64,000 nt of DNA, taken from Bifidobacterium sp. N4G05. Lineage in GTDB: Bacteria > Actinomycetota > Actinomycetes > Actinomycetales > Bifidobacteriaceae. The stretch lies in contig NZ_NJNQ01000003.1 of assembly GCF_002742445.1 (NCBI RefSeq), positions 62,001-126,000 of the forward strand, read 5' to 3'. The translations under genes and the position numbers were made by a program. Shown piece after piece: positions 41,461 through 49,500 of the stretch. The stretch's first letter is position 1. Every line of letters begins with the position of its first letter. Under the pieces are notes generated by a model, which was not told the DNA's origin, did no database searches, and saw nothing but the letters and a program-made list of their open reading frames with translations.

Positions 41461-42516
41461 TCAGGCATTTTTCTTCGACTGAGCGGTGGCAATCCACTGA
41501 TCAAGCAACGCAGATGCCTTACCGGAGTCGACGGTCTCTTCGGCGATGGCGTAGGCCGCTTTGAAACGATCGGCGAGGCTGGCTTCCGTTGGCACCAAAT
41601 GTCCATCGGCGACAATCGCGGATGCCGCATTGAGCAGAGCGGTGGTACGGAACGGTACGTCCTTGCCTGCGAGGAAGTCACGGAATAGTTGGGCATTAAG
41701 CTCCGGTTCACCACCCTTGAGGTCGGCGACGGTCACTTTGGAGAGACCGAGTTCAACGGTTGGATCAAATTCGTTTTCCGTGACCTTACCGTCCTTGAAC
41801 TCCCAGATGGATACCGGGCCAGTCGGAGCCATCTCATCCAAGTCTTCGTTGGAGGTGTAGACCATACCGGTCTGACCGTTCGCCGCATATACTTCGGCCA
41901 TAATCGGACTCATCTTGCGATTGGCGCAACCGACCGCCATATGCTTCGGAGCGGCAGGATTGGTCAGCGGGCCCAGCACGTTGAACACGCAGGGCACTCC
42001 CAGCGCGGCACGAATCGGACCAACGAAACGCATCGCCGGATGGAAGGTGCGTGCGAAAGCGAAAGCGATGCCGCACTCATTGCCGACTTGGGCAACCTGC
42101 TCCGGCTCCAGATCAAGAGGCAGTCCCAACGACTCGAAGCAATCGGCGGTGCCGCACTTGGAAGAAGCTGCGCGATTGCCATGCTTCACGACTTTCACTC
42201 CGGAGGCGGCAGCCACCACCGCACCCATAGAAGACAGGTTCACCGTCGCAGCGCCGTCACCGCCAGTGCCGACAATGTCAGTAGTTTCGCCGGAGACATT
42301 CAATGGGATGGCGTGCCCCACCATCGCCTTGGCCGCGCCGCGTACCTCATCGGCGGTCAGGCCGAGCTGCTGCTGCGTGGCGAGCACCGCGCCCACGGCG
42401 GCGGGATTGGCGTTACCCTGCATCAGATCATCGACGAACCATTCCGATTCCTCCGCGCTCAAATGGTCTCCCCCAACCAGTTTGGTGAGAATCGACTTCC
42501 ATGTGATCTCGGCCAT
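41461..42516 (-). CDS. trpD: Anthranilate phosphoribosyltransferase
   Basis: A 351-residue enzyme joining anthranilate and PRPP in tryptophan synthesis. The PRPP-binding DIVGTGGDGAATVNLSS near 78-94, VKHGNRAASSKCGTADCFESLG near 108-129, and FNVLGPLTNPA near 176-186 are all textbook for TrpD. The start MAEITWKS at 42516 was chosen because GGGGAGG lies five bases upstream; the frame begins seven codons earlier. No other trp gene is near, so it is a lone trpD, the usual state in bifidobacteria as I recall. Confidence 0.95.
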   Translation of the reverse strand: MAEITWKSILTKLVGGDHLSAEESEWFVDDLMQGNANPAAVGAVLATQQQLGLTADEVRGAAKAMVGHAIPLNVSGETTDIVGTGGDGAATVNLSSMGAVVAAASGVKVVKHGNRAASSKCGTADCFESLGLPLDLEPEQVAQVGNECGIAFAFARTFHPAMRFVGPIRAALGVPCVFNVLGPLTNPAAPKHMAVGCANRKMSPIMAEVYAANGQTGMVYTSNEDLDEMAPTGPVSIWEFKDGKVTENEFDPTVELGLSKVTVADLKGGEPELNAQLFRDFLAGKDVPFRTTALLNAASAIVADGHLVPTEASLADRFKAAYAIAEETVDSGKASALLDQWIATAQSKKNA

Positions 42517-42713
42517 AGTATCCTCCCCTGGCTTCACGCCAAGCGCTTCGATTGTGTTTCCGCCGCATATTCTAACCGCCGGATATTGCGTAAACCGTTC
42601 CCGTCCGCATGACGGTATGATTCATAACTTCCGCCCACCATCCTGTGGTTGTCCAGAGCGCTTCCCATTAGTTATGCGAGGTAATTATCCAAGATAACCA
42701 ATATCGAGGCATC

Positions 42714-42880
42714 ATGAGCAAACCCGCGGAGCGCAACGTCCACAACGCCGACACACCGGACTTCAGCGTGCCGGACGACGGCCACGGCACACCGACCTCC
42801 AACACGATTGGCATTCTGCTCGACGCCTGCCAGACCGCCAAACGAATCACGGAAGCCTTGCTGCCGCGGTCGCCGGCACC
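42714..42880 (+). pseudogene. MarR-type regulator gene remnant (N-terminal part only)
   Basis: From ATG 42714 about 55 codons read like the start of a bifidobacterial MarR regulator (GTPTSNTIGILLDACQTAKRITEALLP). Beyond that the frame continues to 43358 but is Arg/Pro/His-rich nonsense with no winged-helix sequence. Upstream, TTATC-CAA-GATAA (about 42687-42699) could be the old operator. Together with the next entry it represents a decayed regulator/exporter pair. Confidence is limited because the family is read from the N-terminal segment alone. Confidence 0.45.
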
Positions 42881-43051
42881 AAGGACCAATGTCCTGGCGC
42901 GAGCACGGCGGGAAACCGTCCCATCTTTTAGACATGTCCCACCGCACGACTTTCCGCTCCGCCGAAACGCCGTGCCGGACGACCAGGATTCCATCGTCGC
43001 CCGTATCGGTGGCGATGGGGAGCATCACACGAGCAGGAAGAAAGGAACATC

Positions 43052-43377
43052 ATGGCCGCATCATCCACCACATTCGAGCGCACGAACATGCGCCGCCGGA
43101 ATTCGGCATCGACGCGGCGACCGTGCAGTGGCTCACCACCGGCTACATGCTGCTGTTGGTGGCGATCGGCCTGGCATCGCTCATCATGGCGGTGAGTTTC
43201 TTCTCCGAATGGAACGGCGACTGGCTCGTATGGGCCTTGCTGGTCGTCTGCGTGGCGGCGTTGGCCGTGTTCGCACGCATGCAGCTGAAGATCATCCATC
43301 CGTTAACCGGCATTTTCCGTCGTTTGCCGCCGTGGCCGATGCACTTATATCCAAGTAATGGCCTCCCTCCGTCATAA
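43052..43377 (+). pseudogene. MFS drug-exporter gene remnant, internally deleted
   Basis: A ribosome site (AAAGGAACATC) and ATG 43052 start MAASSTTFERTN, a plausible MFS N-terminus, but the frame breaks within about 25 codons. In another frame, from about 43102, FGIDAATVQWLTTGYML appears, the hallmark of helix 2 of DHA2-type exporters. It runs directly into LIMAVSFF...NGDWLVWALLVVCVAALAVFARMQL, which belongs to the middle of such transporters, then stops at 43375-43377. So most helices have been deleted and the gene cannot work. Confidence 0.6.
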
Positions 43378-43396
43378 ACCTCTGATATGGCGATGG
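43377..43396. repeat. Left copy of a 20-base repeat bordering the accessory region
   Basis: AACC-T-CTGATATGGCGATGG matches 51877-51896 (AACC-C-CTGATATGGCGATGG) in 19 of 20 positions, exactly 8500 bases apart. It lies just past the MFS remnant, before the DUF1906-protein gene. It may be one end of an inserted segment. Confidence 0.6.
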
Positions 43397-43489
43397 GAAG
43401 TTAACATTCTGCGATGTCGCGGCAGTACCAGTGAAGGCGAGCAACCGCCCGCCCGAACAAAATCATCGTTTTCCTACAAGGAGAAAATT

Positions 43490-45973
43490 ATGACGGACAA
43501 AATGGTACTGCGAACGCAGCAATGGCTGAATCAAACCTACGGTGGTGATTCGCGTTTCAACAAGGTCGCCGAGGATGGGCAGACCGGCTGGTCGACGATT
43601 TACGGGTTGACCCGTGCATTGCAGATCGAACTGGGTATCCAGAACACGGCGGATAATTTCGGCCCGTCCACGCAACGTCTGTTCGTCCAGCGGTATCCAA
43701 ATGGTGTGCAGGAGCAGAAATCCGGCGATACCGCCACGTCCAACGTGTATTCCATCATCCAGGGAGCACTCTGGTGTAAGGGATACTCTGCCGGAAGTGA
43801 CGAAATCACCCAGCATTTCTACGGCGGCACCGGCAAGGCAATCAAGAATCTCAAAACCGATATGGGCATTGGCGGCGATTCCAGCGTTGACGTGGGCATC
43901 ATGGGTGCCCTGTTATCCATGAAACAGTTCGTGCTGCTCGAATCGTATGGCGGCCTCAACGCCATTCGGCAAGCGCAGCAGCAAATCAACAACAAGTACC
44001 GTGACTATACGGGCATCATTCCGACCGATGGCCTGTACGGGCGCGAAATGAACACGGCGCTCATCCAGGTGCTTCAGGCCATCGAAGGTTTTACGCCCAG
44101 CGAGGCCACCGGCAATTTTGGTAGTGGGACTAAGTCTCGTCTCAAAACCATCAGCGCCAGCAATGGTACCGGCGATAATCCGCAGTGGGTCTGGTTGGCG
44201 ACTGTGGCTTTGGTGTGTAACCGCATCGCGGCGGTCATCAGAACCAGCTGGTACACTGGTCTGTCCGATCAGGTCACGGACTTTCAGCGGCAATATGGGT
44301 TGCCACAGAACGGTACCGTCGATCCGACCACGTGGATGAGCCTGCTTACCTCCAAGGGTGATCCGAACCGGCCTTGTGTGGCGTGCGATACCCGTTTTGA
44401 AATCACCGATGCGCGACTCGCAACGTTGAAGGCCAACGGATACCAGATCGTGGGACGGTATCTGACCGAGCCTGGGCAAAGCAGCTTGGCACCTGCCGAT
44501 TATTTCAAGGCGATTCGTCCGGGCGAGCTGGAACGCATCACCAAGGGCGGCATGAAGTTCTTCCCGATCTTTCAGGAATACTCCACCAAGCTGGCACACT
44601 TTACGCCCGCGAACGGTGCTGCTCATGCCAAGTCGGCACGTGAAGCGGCGCAGCGGTTGGGCATCCCGCCGACGCATATCTATTTTGCCGTGGACTTCGA
44701 CGCCACTGACGACCAAGTCACCAGTAACATCCTGCCGTATTTCAGGGCGGTTTTGGCTAATCTCGGAGGTGGATATAAGGTCGGTATTTACGCATCCCGT
44801 AACATCTGCACTCGCGTTATCGAGGCCGGTTATGCGGGTTATGCGTTCGTGTCCGACATGTCCACCGGGTTCTCCGGCAATCTGGGGTTCCCGATCCCAG
44901 ATAATTGGGTATATGACCAGTTCACTGAAATCAGTGGTTATCAGGGACAAGGCTGGGATCTTGACCGCGTTGCCTATTCCGGCAAAATGCCTGCTGTATC
45001 CTATGTGAAGCAGACGTCGGCTGGTGGAACGACCATCGATCAGGGAACTAACTACGATCAGATGGGGCCGATTGACCTGATCTGGCATCTTGAGAAACGG
45101 TTCGATGAACTGCGCGCTCAAGGAAAGGTGGGGCAGGACTATGTGGCCAGTGGAACCACTGGAACTTGGGTGACGGTCCCGACATGGCGATGCATGCTGA
45201 ACTACCTGTCCAAGGATTACCTGCGCGACGGAGGAAATGGTTCAACTATCGAATGGTCGGTATCAGCCGAAAGTTTCCGCAAGGCGGATGCCGCAATCCT
45301 CGAACAGGATGCTACGGCGTCTGCAATCATCAAGTCGTTGGATCGCTATATCGGTTCGTGGCGGCAGTCCATGATCGATGTCAATGGGGAAAGCGTGGAT
45401 TTGTCGCATATGTGCGTCACGACGCTGGGATATCTCAATGGACTGGTCGTTCCGGATACGTGGACCGGCTGGGCGGGCGACTTGGGTTCGGCCATGAGTA
45501 ACATTCAGAAAGCTAAGGATTGGAACCCGCAGGCCAGCATTGATGTCATCGCCGAAGCCTTGGTAGGTGCGGACGACAACTATCGGCAGCAGGGCGCTCT
45601 TCAGGGGCTTACGCTTGACAAACAGGTGGATGGAACATGGCAGACCGTCAGCAATACCTGCAATCGTGACGACCTGTGCTGTGATGGCGATGCCATTTAC
45701 TTCGCCGACACGCTTAAGAACGGTAACGGCAGCGACTCTCACCTGTTGTCCCAGACCATGCGCAGCTACTATAACGCGCCGAACCAGTTGTCTGACCGTT
45801 TCAAGCGAATCGCATGGAGCATGGGTGCCAGTGATAAGGCGGCGGCAGTAAGTGCATTCCGCGGTGTCGATTGGCAGCAAATGTTTACATGTTGGCTCCT
45901 GACCCATTCATACGATACCCCTGATTCCGTGATTGATGCGGCATGTTCGGCATTGGCGGAGTTCATCTTCTAA
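43490..45973 (+). CDS. DUF1906 (glycoside-hydrolase-like) protein with peptidoglycan-binding-like repeats
   Basis: An 827-residue protein. The first 290 residues contain two or three peptidoglycan-binding-like units (for example LRTQQWLNQTYGGD, TDFQRQYGLPQNGTVDPTTW). The centre, from CVACDTRFEITDARLATLKANGYQIVGRYLTEPG to about residue 505, is a DUF1906 TIM-barrel of the Rv2525c type, related to GH25 lysozymes; IYFAVDFDATD carries the paired acidic residues expected in the active centre, and FVSDMSTGFSGNLGFPIPDNWVYDQFT the final strands. The C-terminal 320 residues are unassigned. There is no signal peptide. AAGGAG precedes the ATG by six bases. It sits at the left end of the accessory region. 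Confidence 0.8.
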   Translation: MTDKMVLRTQQWLNQTYGGDSRFNKVAEDGQTGWSTIYGLTRALQIELGIQNTADNFGPSTQRLFVQRYPNGVQEQKSGDTATSNVYSIIQGALWCKGYSAGSDEITQHFYGGTGKAIKNLKTDMGIGGDSSVDVGIMGALLSMKQFVLLESYGGLNAIRQAQQQINNKYRDYTGIIPTDGLYGREMNTALIQVLQAIEGFTPSEATGNFGSGTKSRLKTISASNGTGDNPQWVWLATVALVCNRIAAVIRTSWYTGLSDQVTDFQRQYGLPQNGTVDPTTWMSLLTSKGDPNRPCVACDTRFEITDARLATLKANGYQIVGRYLTEPGQSSLAPADYFKAIRPGELERITKGGMKFFPIFQEYSTKLAHFTPANGAAHAKSAREAAQRLGIPPTHIYFAVDFDATDDQVTSNILPYFRAVLANLGGGYKVGIYASRNICTRVIEAGYAGYAFVSDMSTGFSGNLGFPIPDNWVYDQFTEISGYQGQGWDLDRVAYSGKMPAVSYVKQTSAGGTTIDQGTNYDQMGPIDLIWHLEKRFDELRAQGKVGQDYVASGTTGTWVTVPTWRCMLNYLSKDYLRDGGNGSTIEWSVSAESFRKADAAILEQDATASAIIKSLDRYIGSWRQSMIDVNGESVDLSHMCVTTLGYLNGLVVPDTWTGWAGDLGSAMSNIQKAKDWNPQASIDVIAEALVGADDNYRQQGALQGLTLDKQVDGTWQTVSNTCNRDDLCCDGDAIYFADTLKNGNGSDSHLLSQTMRSYYNAPNQLSDRFKRIAWSMGASDKAAAVSAFRGVDWQQMFTCWLLTHSYDTPDSVIDAACSALAEFIF

Positions 45974-45990
45974 TCGATACGGTTCCGATG

Positions 45991-46032
45991 TGGGGCTGGT
46001 TTGCGACAATGTGTGCGATAAAGCCAGCCCCA
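45991..46032. terminator. Hairpin downstream of the DUF1906-protein gene
   Basis: TGGGGCTGG and CCAGCCCCA pair around a 24-base loop, with further AAA/TTT pairing inside. It lies between convergent genes; there is no T-run, so the terminator call is tentative. Confidence 0.5.
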
Positions 46033-46045
46033 CGCCGGTCCTTTG

Positions 46046-46597
46046 TTACCGATTGTGTCTATTGTCGTATGCGCGGCAGATCAGGTATAAAATGTAGAAG
46101 ATGGTCGGGATGCTGTATCCGCCCATGGAGACTATGAACAATATTCCATTCGTAAATGAGCCAGTCAGTAGCTCTATGATGGCGGTCCACAAGGTAAGCC
46201 TTGATGATATGAGCGTTATTGCCTCCGCTATGCTGACCAGTGTTGTTGCGTAGGTGAGTATAGCGGTGCCGGCGAGCCACAGAGGATTCCACAGAGTTCG
46301 GATTTTGCGCGTCAACAGCAGGGCCGCGAAGGGGATGAGTATGCAACCGGGGATGGCGAGTATCACATACGCAAAATAGGTAAATAAACCAATAGCGGTA
46401 TACAGCACGCATATTGCAGCAAACACAATCGCGTATATCACGGCCGCTATCACTGGATTCCGCATGAGTGGGTTCTTCTGGTCCGGTGAGTTCTGCGCGA
46501 ACGTCACCTGTACATCCGGGTCGTGCCCGGCCGAATCGTGTTTGCCTGTGGCCATGCAGCCGCTGTTTTTGCTGTCATTCCCGTCGTTCTCTGCCAT
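46046..46597 (-). CDS. Four-helix membrane protein, paralogue 2 of a tandem pair
   Basis: A 183-residue protein: a 50-residue polar head (MAENDGNDSKNSGC...) then four hydrophobic segments, with a basic LLLTRKIRTLWNPLWLAGTA loop and a closing GGYSIPTIFYILYLICRAYDN. The start at 46597 is fixed by AAGGGGGGCATC. It is about 50 percent identical over the membrane part to the next gene upstream (46687-47175), sharing LLLTRKI, WNxLWLAGT, TLVS, GGYxIPTIFYIL and LICRAY. Both the ends and the upstream flanks of the pair are also alike, so this is a tandem duplication. Family unknown. Confidence 0.75.
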   Translation of the reverse strand: MAENDGNDSKNSGCMATGKHDSAGHDPDVQVTFAQNSPDQKNPLMRNPVIAAVIYAIVFAAICVLYTAIGLFTYFAYVILAIPGCILIPFAALLLTRKIRTLWNPLWLAGTAILTYATTLVSIAEAITLISSRLTLWTAIIELLTGSFTNGILFIVSMGGYSIPTIFYILYLICRAYDNRHNR

Positions 46598-46686
46598 GAT
46601 GCCCCCCTTGTATGTTTTCAATGTATCTGTTCCGCAATGTCTGTGCATAATTTTCGCCTTTACCGTTGCCCAACGCCGGTTCTTTG

Positions 46687-47175
46687 TTACCGATTGCGGC
46701 TGTTGTGGTATGCGCGGCAGATCAAGCCAAGGATATAGAAGATGGTCGGAATTGTATACCCGCCCATGAAAAGCTGGAACGATAGTATGTCTGAAAATGA
46801 GTTGGTCAGTATTTTTACCATGCTAAACCATAGGGTGGCTTTGGGAGGTATGAGCATTAGCAAGGCTGCCATGCTTACTAGTGTCATCGCGTAGGTGAGC
46901 GCGGTGGTGCCGGCAAGCCACAAGAGATTCCATGAGGCGTTGATTTTTCGTGTCAGTAGCAGGGCTATGAAGGGAACGATTGCATAGCCGGGAAGTATTA
47001 TCAGTAAAAATCCCCAACAGGCGGATAAGATGCTGCTATACAGTGCGCATGTCATGGTAAACACGCCTGCATATATAATGGCTGCCGACACCGGGTGTGG
47101 TGCATGTGCGTTGTCCTGTTTCGGTAGTTCGAGTCCGGCTATACACTCGCTGTCGCTCTTACTGGGTTCTGGCAT
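46687..47175 (-). CDS. Four-helix membrane protein, paralogue 1 of a tandem pair
   Basis: A 162-residue protein with a polar head (MPEPSKSDSECIAGLELPKQ) and four hydrophobic segments; FIALLLTRKINASWNLLWLAGT and GGYTIPTIFYILGLICRAYHN are shared with its downstream copy. GGGAAG lies before the ATG at 47175. It begins 61 bases after the stop of the DUF3732 ATPase gene on the same strand, so it may be transcribed with the ABC-3C genes and could be a membrane accessory of them (inference). Small multi-helix proteins near conflict systems are often effectors that disturb the membrane, but nothing in the sequence proves that here. Confidence 0.75.
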   Translation of the reverse strand: MPEPSKSDSECIAGLELPKQDNAHAPHPVSAAIIYAGVFTMTCALYSSILSACWGFLLIILPGYAIVPFIALLLTRKINASWNLLWLAGTTALTYAMTLVSMAALLMLIPPKATLWFSMVKILTNSFSDILSFQLFMGGYTIPTIFYILGLICRAYHNSRNR

Positions 47176-47236
47176 GATGTTCTTCCCGTGTGAACAATCC
47201 GGCTGTTTTGTGATGTGTCTGTGCATGGCCTGATGT

Positions 47237-49084
47237 TTACCGTCGCCCAACGCCGGGCCTTTCCGCTACGTCGACCACGCCGTCCAGATATCCGTAACGC
47301 CCGTCAGTCTGGTCTTTGGTGAAGGTGATGACGTTGACGTTTCCGCTGAAATCCAGTTCGCCGATATGATCGGTGTTTTCCAATATGATGATCTGCTGGT
47401 TTGCCGCCTGCAGTTTAAGATGCTCGAACAGGCCGCTTCTTAGAGAACCGTTCGCTGTGTACGTGCCTTCGTCGAAGCCCAGCAACGGGGTATCGATGAG
47501 CAACCATCCTGGAGCATGAACCGAACGGCGGTTCAAGTAATCATGGAATGCCAGCATCATAACCGTATTGAAGAATGCACAATATCCTTTTCCCTGCTCT
47601 TCAGCCTTGCTGTATCCGCCGATTTCGATGTCGAATGTTTCCCGGCTGAAACCGACGTTATCGGTGCCGGAAAAGCCGGAATCCTTGAGGATTCCGCGTA
47701 TGGTGGCACCCATCGAATAATAGAAATCCTCGTGGAACCATTCTCTTGGCCGATATTTCTTGTAATCGACCTTTTCCTCGTCGGCACCATCAAGAGTAGC
47801 TTGAAATCTTTTACGCAAAGCAGTCAGCTCGGCATATTCTGCACGAATTCTTTCTGACTGGGCAAGCCCATCAAGTCGTTGTCGTATTGTTCGGGCCTCC
47901 GGCTCAAGATTCCGGTGCAGCTGTTCCATATTGGACTGATGGGCGTTTTGCGCTTCGTCGATGCTCTGTGTCACTTGGATTCTTGCTTGGCGTAAGGATT
48001 CCTGATCCTTGGCCACACCATTACGAAGTTCGCGAATGCGGGACATTTCATTTTCCCGAGCACGAATGTCTTCTTCACTCGGTGGATCGATATGGACGGT
48101 GCTGTGGCAGAACTGACAAACATCGGGATAAGGTTGTTCCCGGTTATGGCGCATTGCCTGCAACTGCAGATCAAGGCGTGCCAAATCGGAATCGTATTGC
48201 CCTAGTAGGGTTTCACGCTGGGCGAGCAATACGTCCAGACGCTCGTTTTCCTGATGCAGTGCGCTGATGTGTTCAACGAGTTCCGCATCTTCATCAATGG
48301 TTTTTCGACGCTGTTGTTCCAATTGCTGTAACGTGTTGCGCAGTTTCTCAATATAACTATCGACGGTTTTGCCTTCGGTAGCCGCGTCCCGTTCAAGTTG
48401 CTCAAGCTGTTTGATGCGGGGCTCGATGATATCGAGTTGGCTGAAGATGAATCGTTCCACCGCTTGCCTGCGTGCATGGCGCTCGGCGGAACTTTCCTGT
48501 CTTGCCTCATCATTGAATGTTTCATCTTGAGCGAGGACCAGCAAAGCGGACAGGTTCTGCGTCATCGTTGTGTTGCGGGTGGTTTTGGGCAATAGAATCG
48601 ATGGTTCGGAGCGAACGATCTGATCTTCGGGAACAAGCAGCAAATGTCGGATGGCATTCCAAGTAAAGGCCACGGTTCTGTAGGCCTCATTGACTGCGAT
48701 TCTTCGTGCCTCATCAACGTCCAGCATTGTTAGCAGTACCGAGTTGATTGGTCGTTTGTTTTTGCCTCTGCGTGCGACCGTATAATCTCCCGGTTCCACA
48801 TCTGAGTCAGTCGAAGAGACCTGAATCGTTTGCGAAGCCAACGAGCGTTGTAATGTCACTTCTCCGTGTTCGGTACTGAAGGTGACGGATGCTCCTGCAT
48901 ATCCGGTGACATCCGTGAATGGTATGGCGTTTCCGCCGCATACGAAGCTGATCGTTTTCGCAATCCCGGTTTTGCCGGTATTCGACGGGCCGATGATGCA
49001 ATTCAATCCCTGCTGCAAATCAATGGTTGAGGCATTGCCATCGTTCCGAATCGCCTTGACTTGACGAATCCACATTTTCCCCAT
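47237..49084 (-). CDS. DUF3732 SMC/RecN-like ATPase of an ABC-three-component system
   Basis: A 615-residue ATPase. Walker A is IIGPSNTGKTGIAKT near 31-45; a long central region with coiled-coil character (about 225-480: leucine- and charge-rich) includes a CQFCHSTVH pair reminiscent of the CxxC of a Rad50 zinc hook; Walker B is APGWLLIDTPLLGFDEG in the C-terminal lobe, preceded by a signature-like stretch and FFNTVMMLAFHDYL. The whole fits DUF3732, the ATPase component of ABC-3C conflict systems described by comparative genomics. The start MGKMWIRQV at 49084 lies five bases after the stop of the middle-component gene. It is expected to sense invader DNA or nucleoprotein and transmit the signal to its partners. 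Confidence 0.85.
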   Translation of the reverse strand: MGKMWIRQVKAIRNDGNASTIDLQQGLNCIIGPSNTGKTGIAKTISFVCGGNAIPFTDVTGYAGASVTFSTEHGEVTLQRSLASQTIQVSSTDSDVEPGDYTVARRGKNKRPINSVLLTMLDVDEARRIAVNEAYRTVAFTWNAIRHLLLVPEDQIVRSEPSILLPKTTRNTTMTQNLSALLVLAQDETFNDEARQESSAERHARRQAVERFIFSQLDIIEPRIKQLEQLERDAATEGKTVDSYIEKLRNTLQQLEQQRRKTIDEDAELVEHISALHQENERLDVLLAQRETLLGQYDSDLARLDLQLQAMRHNREQPYPDVCQFCHSTVHIDPPSEEDIRARENEMSRIRELRNGVAKDQESLRQARIQVTQSIDEAQNAHQSNMEQLHRNLEPEARTIRQRLDGLAQSERIRAEYAELTALRKRFQATLDGADEEKVDYKKYRPREWFHEDFYYSMGATIRGILKDSGFSGTDNVGFSRETFDIEIGGYSKAEEQGKGYCAFFNTVMMLAFHDYLNRRSVHAPGWLLIDTPLLGFDEGTYTANGSLRSGLFEHLKLQAANQQIIILENTDHIGELDFSGNVNVITFTKDQTDGRYGYLDGVVDVAERPGVGRR

Positions 49085-49089
49085 CTTGG

Positions 49090-49500
49090 TTACCGGCTTT
49101 CCAGTATTCGTTCTATTATCGAATAGTAATTCAGCGTCGCCAATGTTTCGATGGCATGACGATAAGCCATGACATATTCTCCATGTAATTCGTTGGCGAA
49201 TTGCATGCACGTCGGGCTTGCGGAATAACTGGATCCGACATCTTCGGTGATGGCGAAACCTATGATTACCAGCCTGTTCAGCCCTCTTCGTACACGTTTG
49301 CGCCTGGCATCATACTCTGCTGTGGCATAAGGGTTGTCCCCGTGAAGGTTACTATTGCCAAAGCCCATGACCTTCATGTAAGTTGCGGCAAAATCCATGA
49401 CCGTGATTTCATCCAATGTTGCAGGGTGTGGCAATAAGGACAGGCATAGCGTAAGACGGGTTGCGGTTTCGCTCGGGGTGTTGAACAGGGAATCACTCAT
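49090..49500 (-). CDS. ABC-three-component system, middle component (MC2-like)
   Basis: A 136-residue helical protein. It opens with SLFNTPSETATRLTLCLSLL, then LDEITVMDFAATYMKVMGF, NPYATAEYDARRKRVRRGLNRLVIIGFA and a C-terminal pair of helices (MQFANELHGEYVMAYRHAIETLATL). The order F-N-x-x-x-E, D-x-x-x-x-Y/H, E-x-x-x-R-R-x-x-x-x-G-L-x-x-L and a final Y-x-x-x-L is what I recall for the middle components that bridge the ATPase and the C-terminal-domain protein. The start overlaps the CTD gene by eight bases (GATGAGTGA), which couples their translation. Function beyond assembly is not known. Confidence 0.8.
   Translation of the reverse strand: MSDSLFNTPSETATRLTLCLSLLPHPATLDEITVMDFAATYMKVMGFGNSNLHGDNPYATAEYDARRKRVRRGLNRLVIIGFAITEDVGSSYSASPTCMQFANELHGEYVMAYRHAIETLATLNYYSIIERILESR

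Noticed and set aside
42668..43028. Minus-strand frame of 118 codons next to trpD
   Set aside because: No ribosome site and no domain; the plus strand shows recognisable MarR and MFS fragments in the same place.
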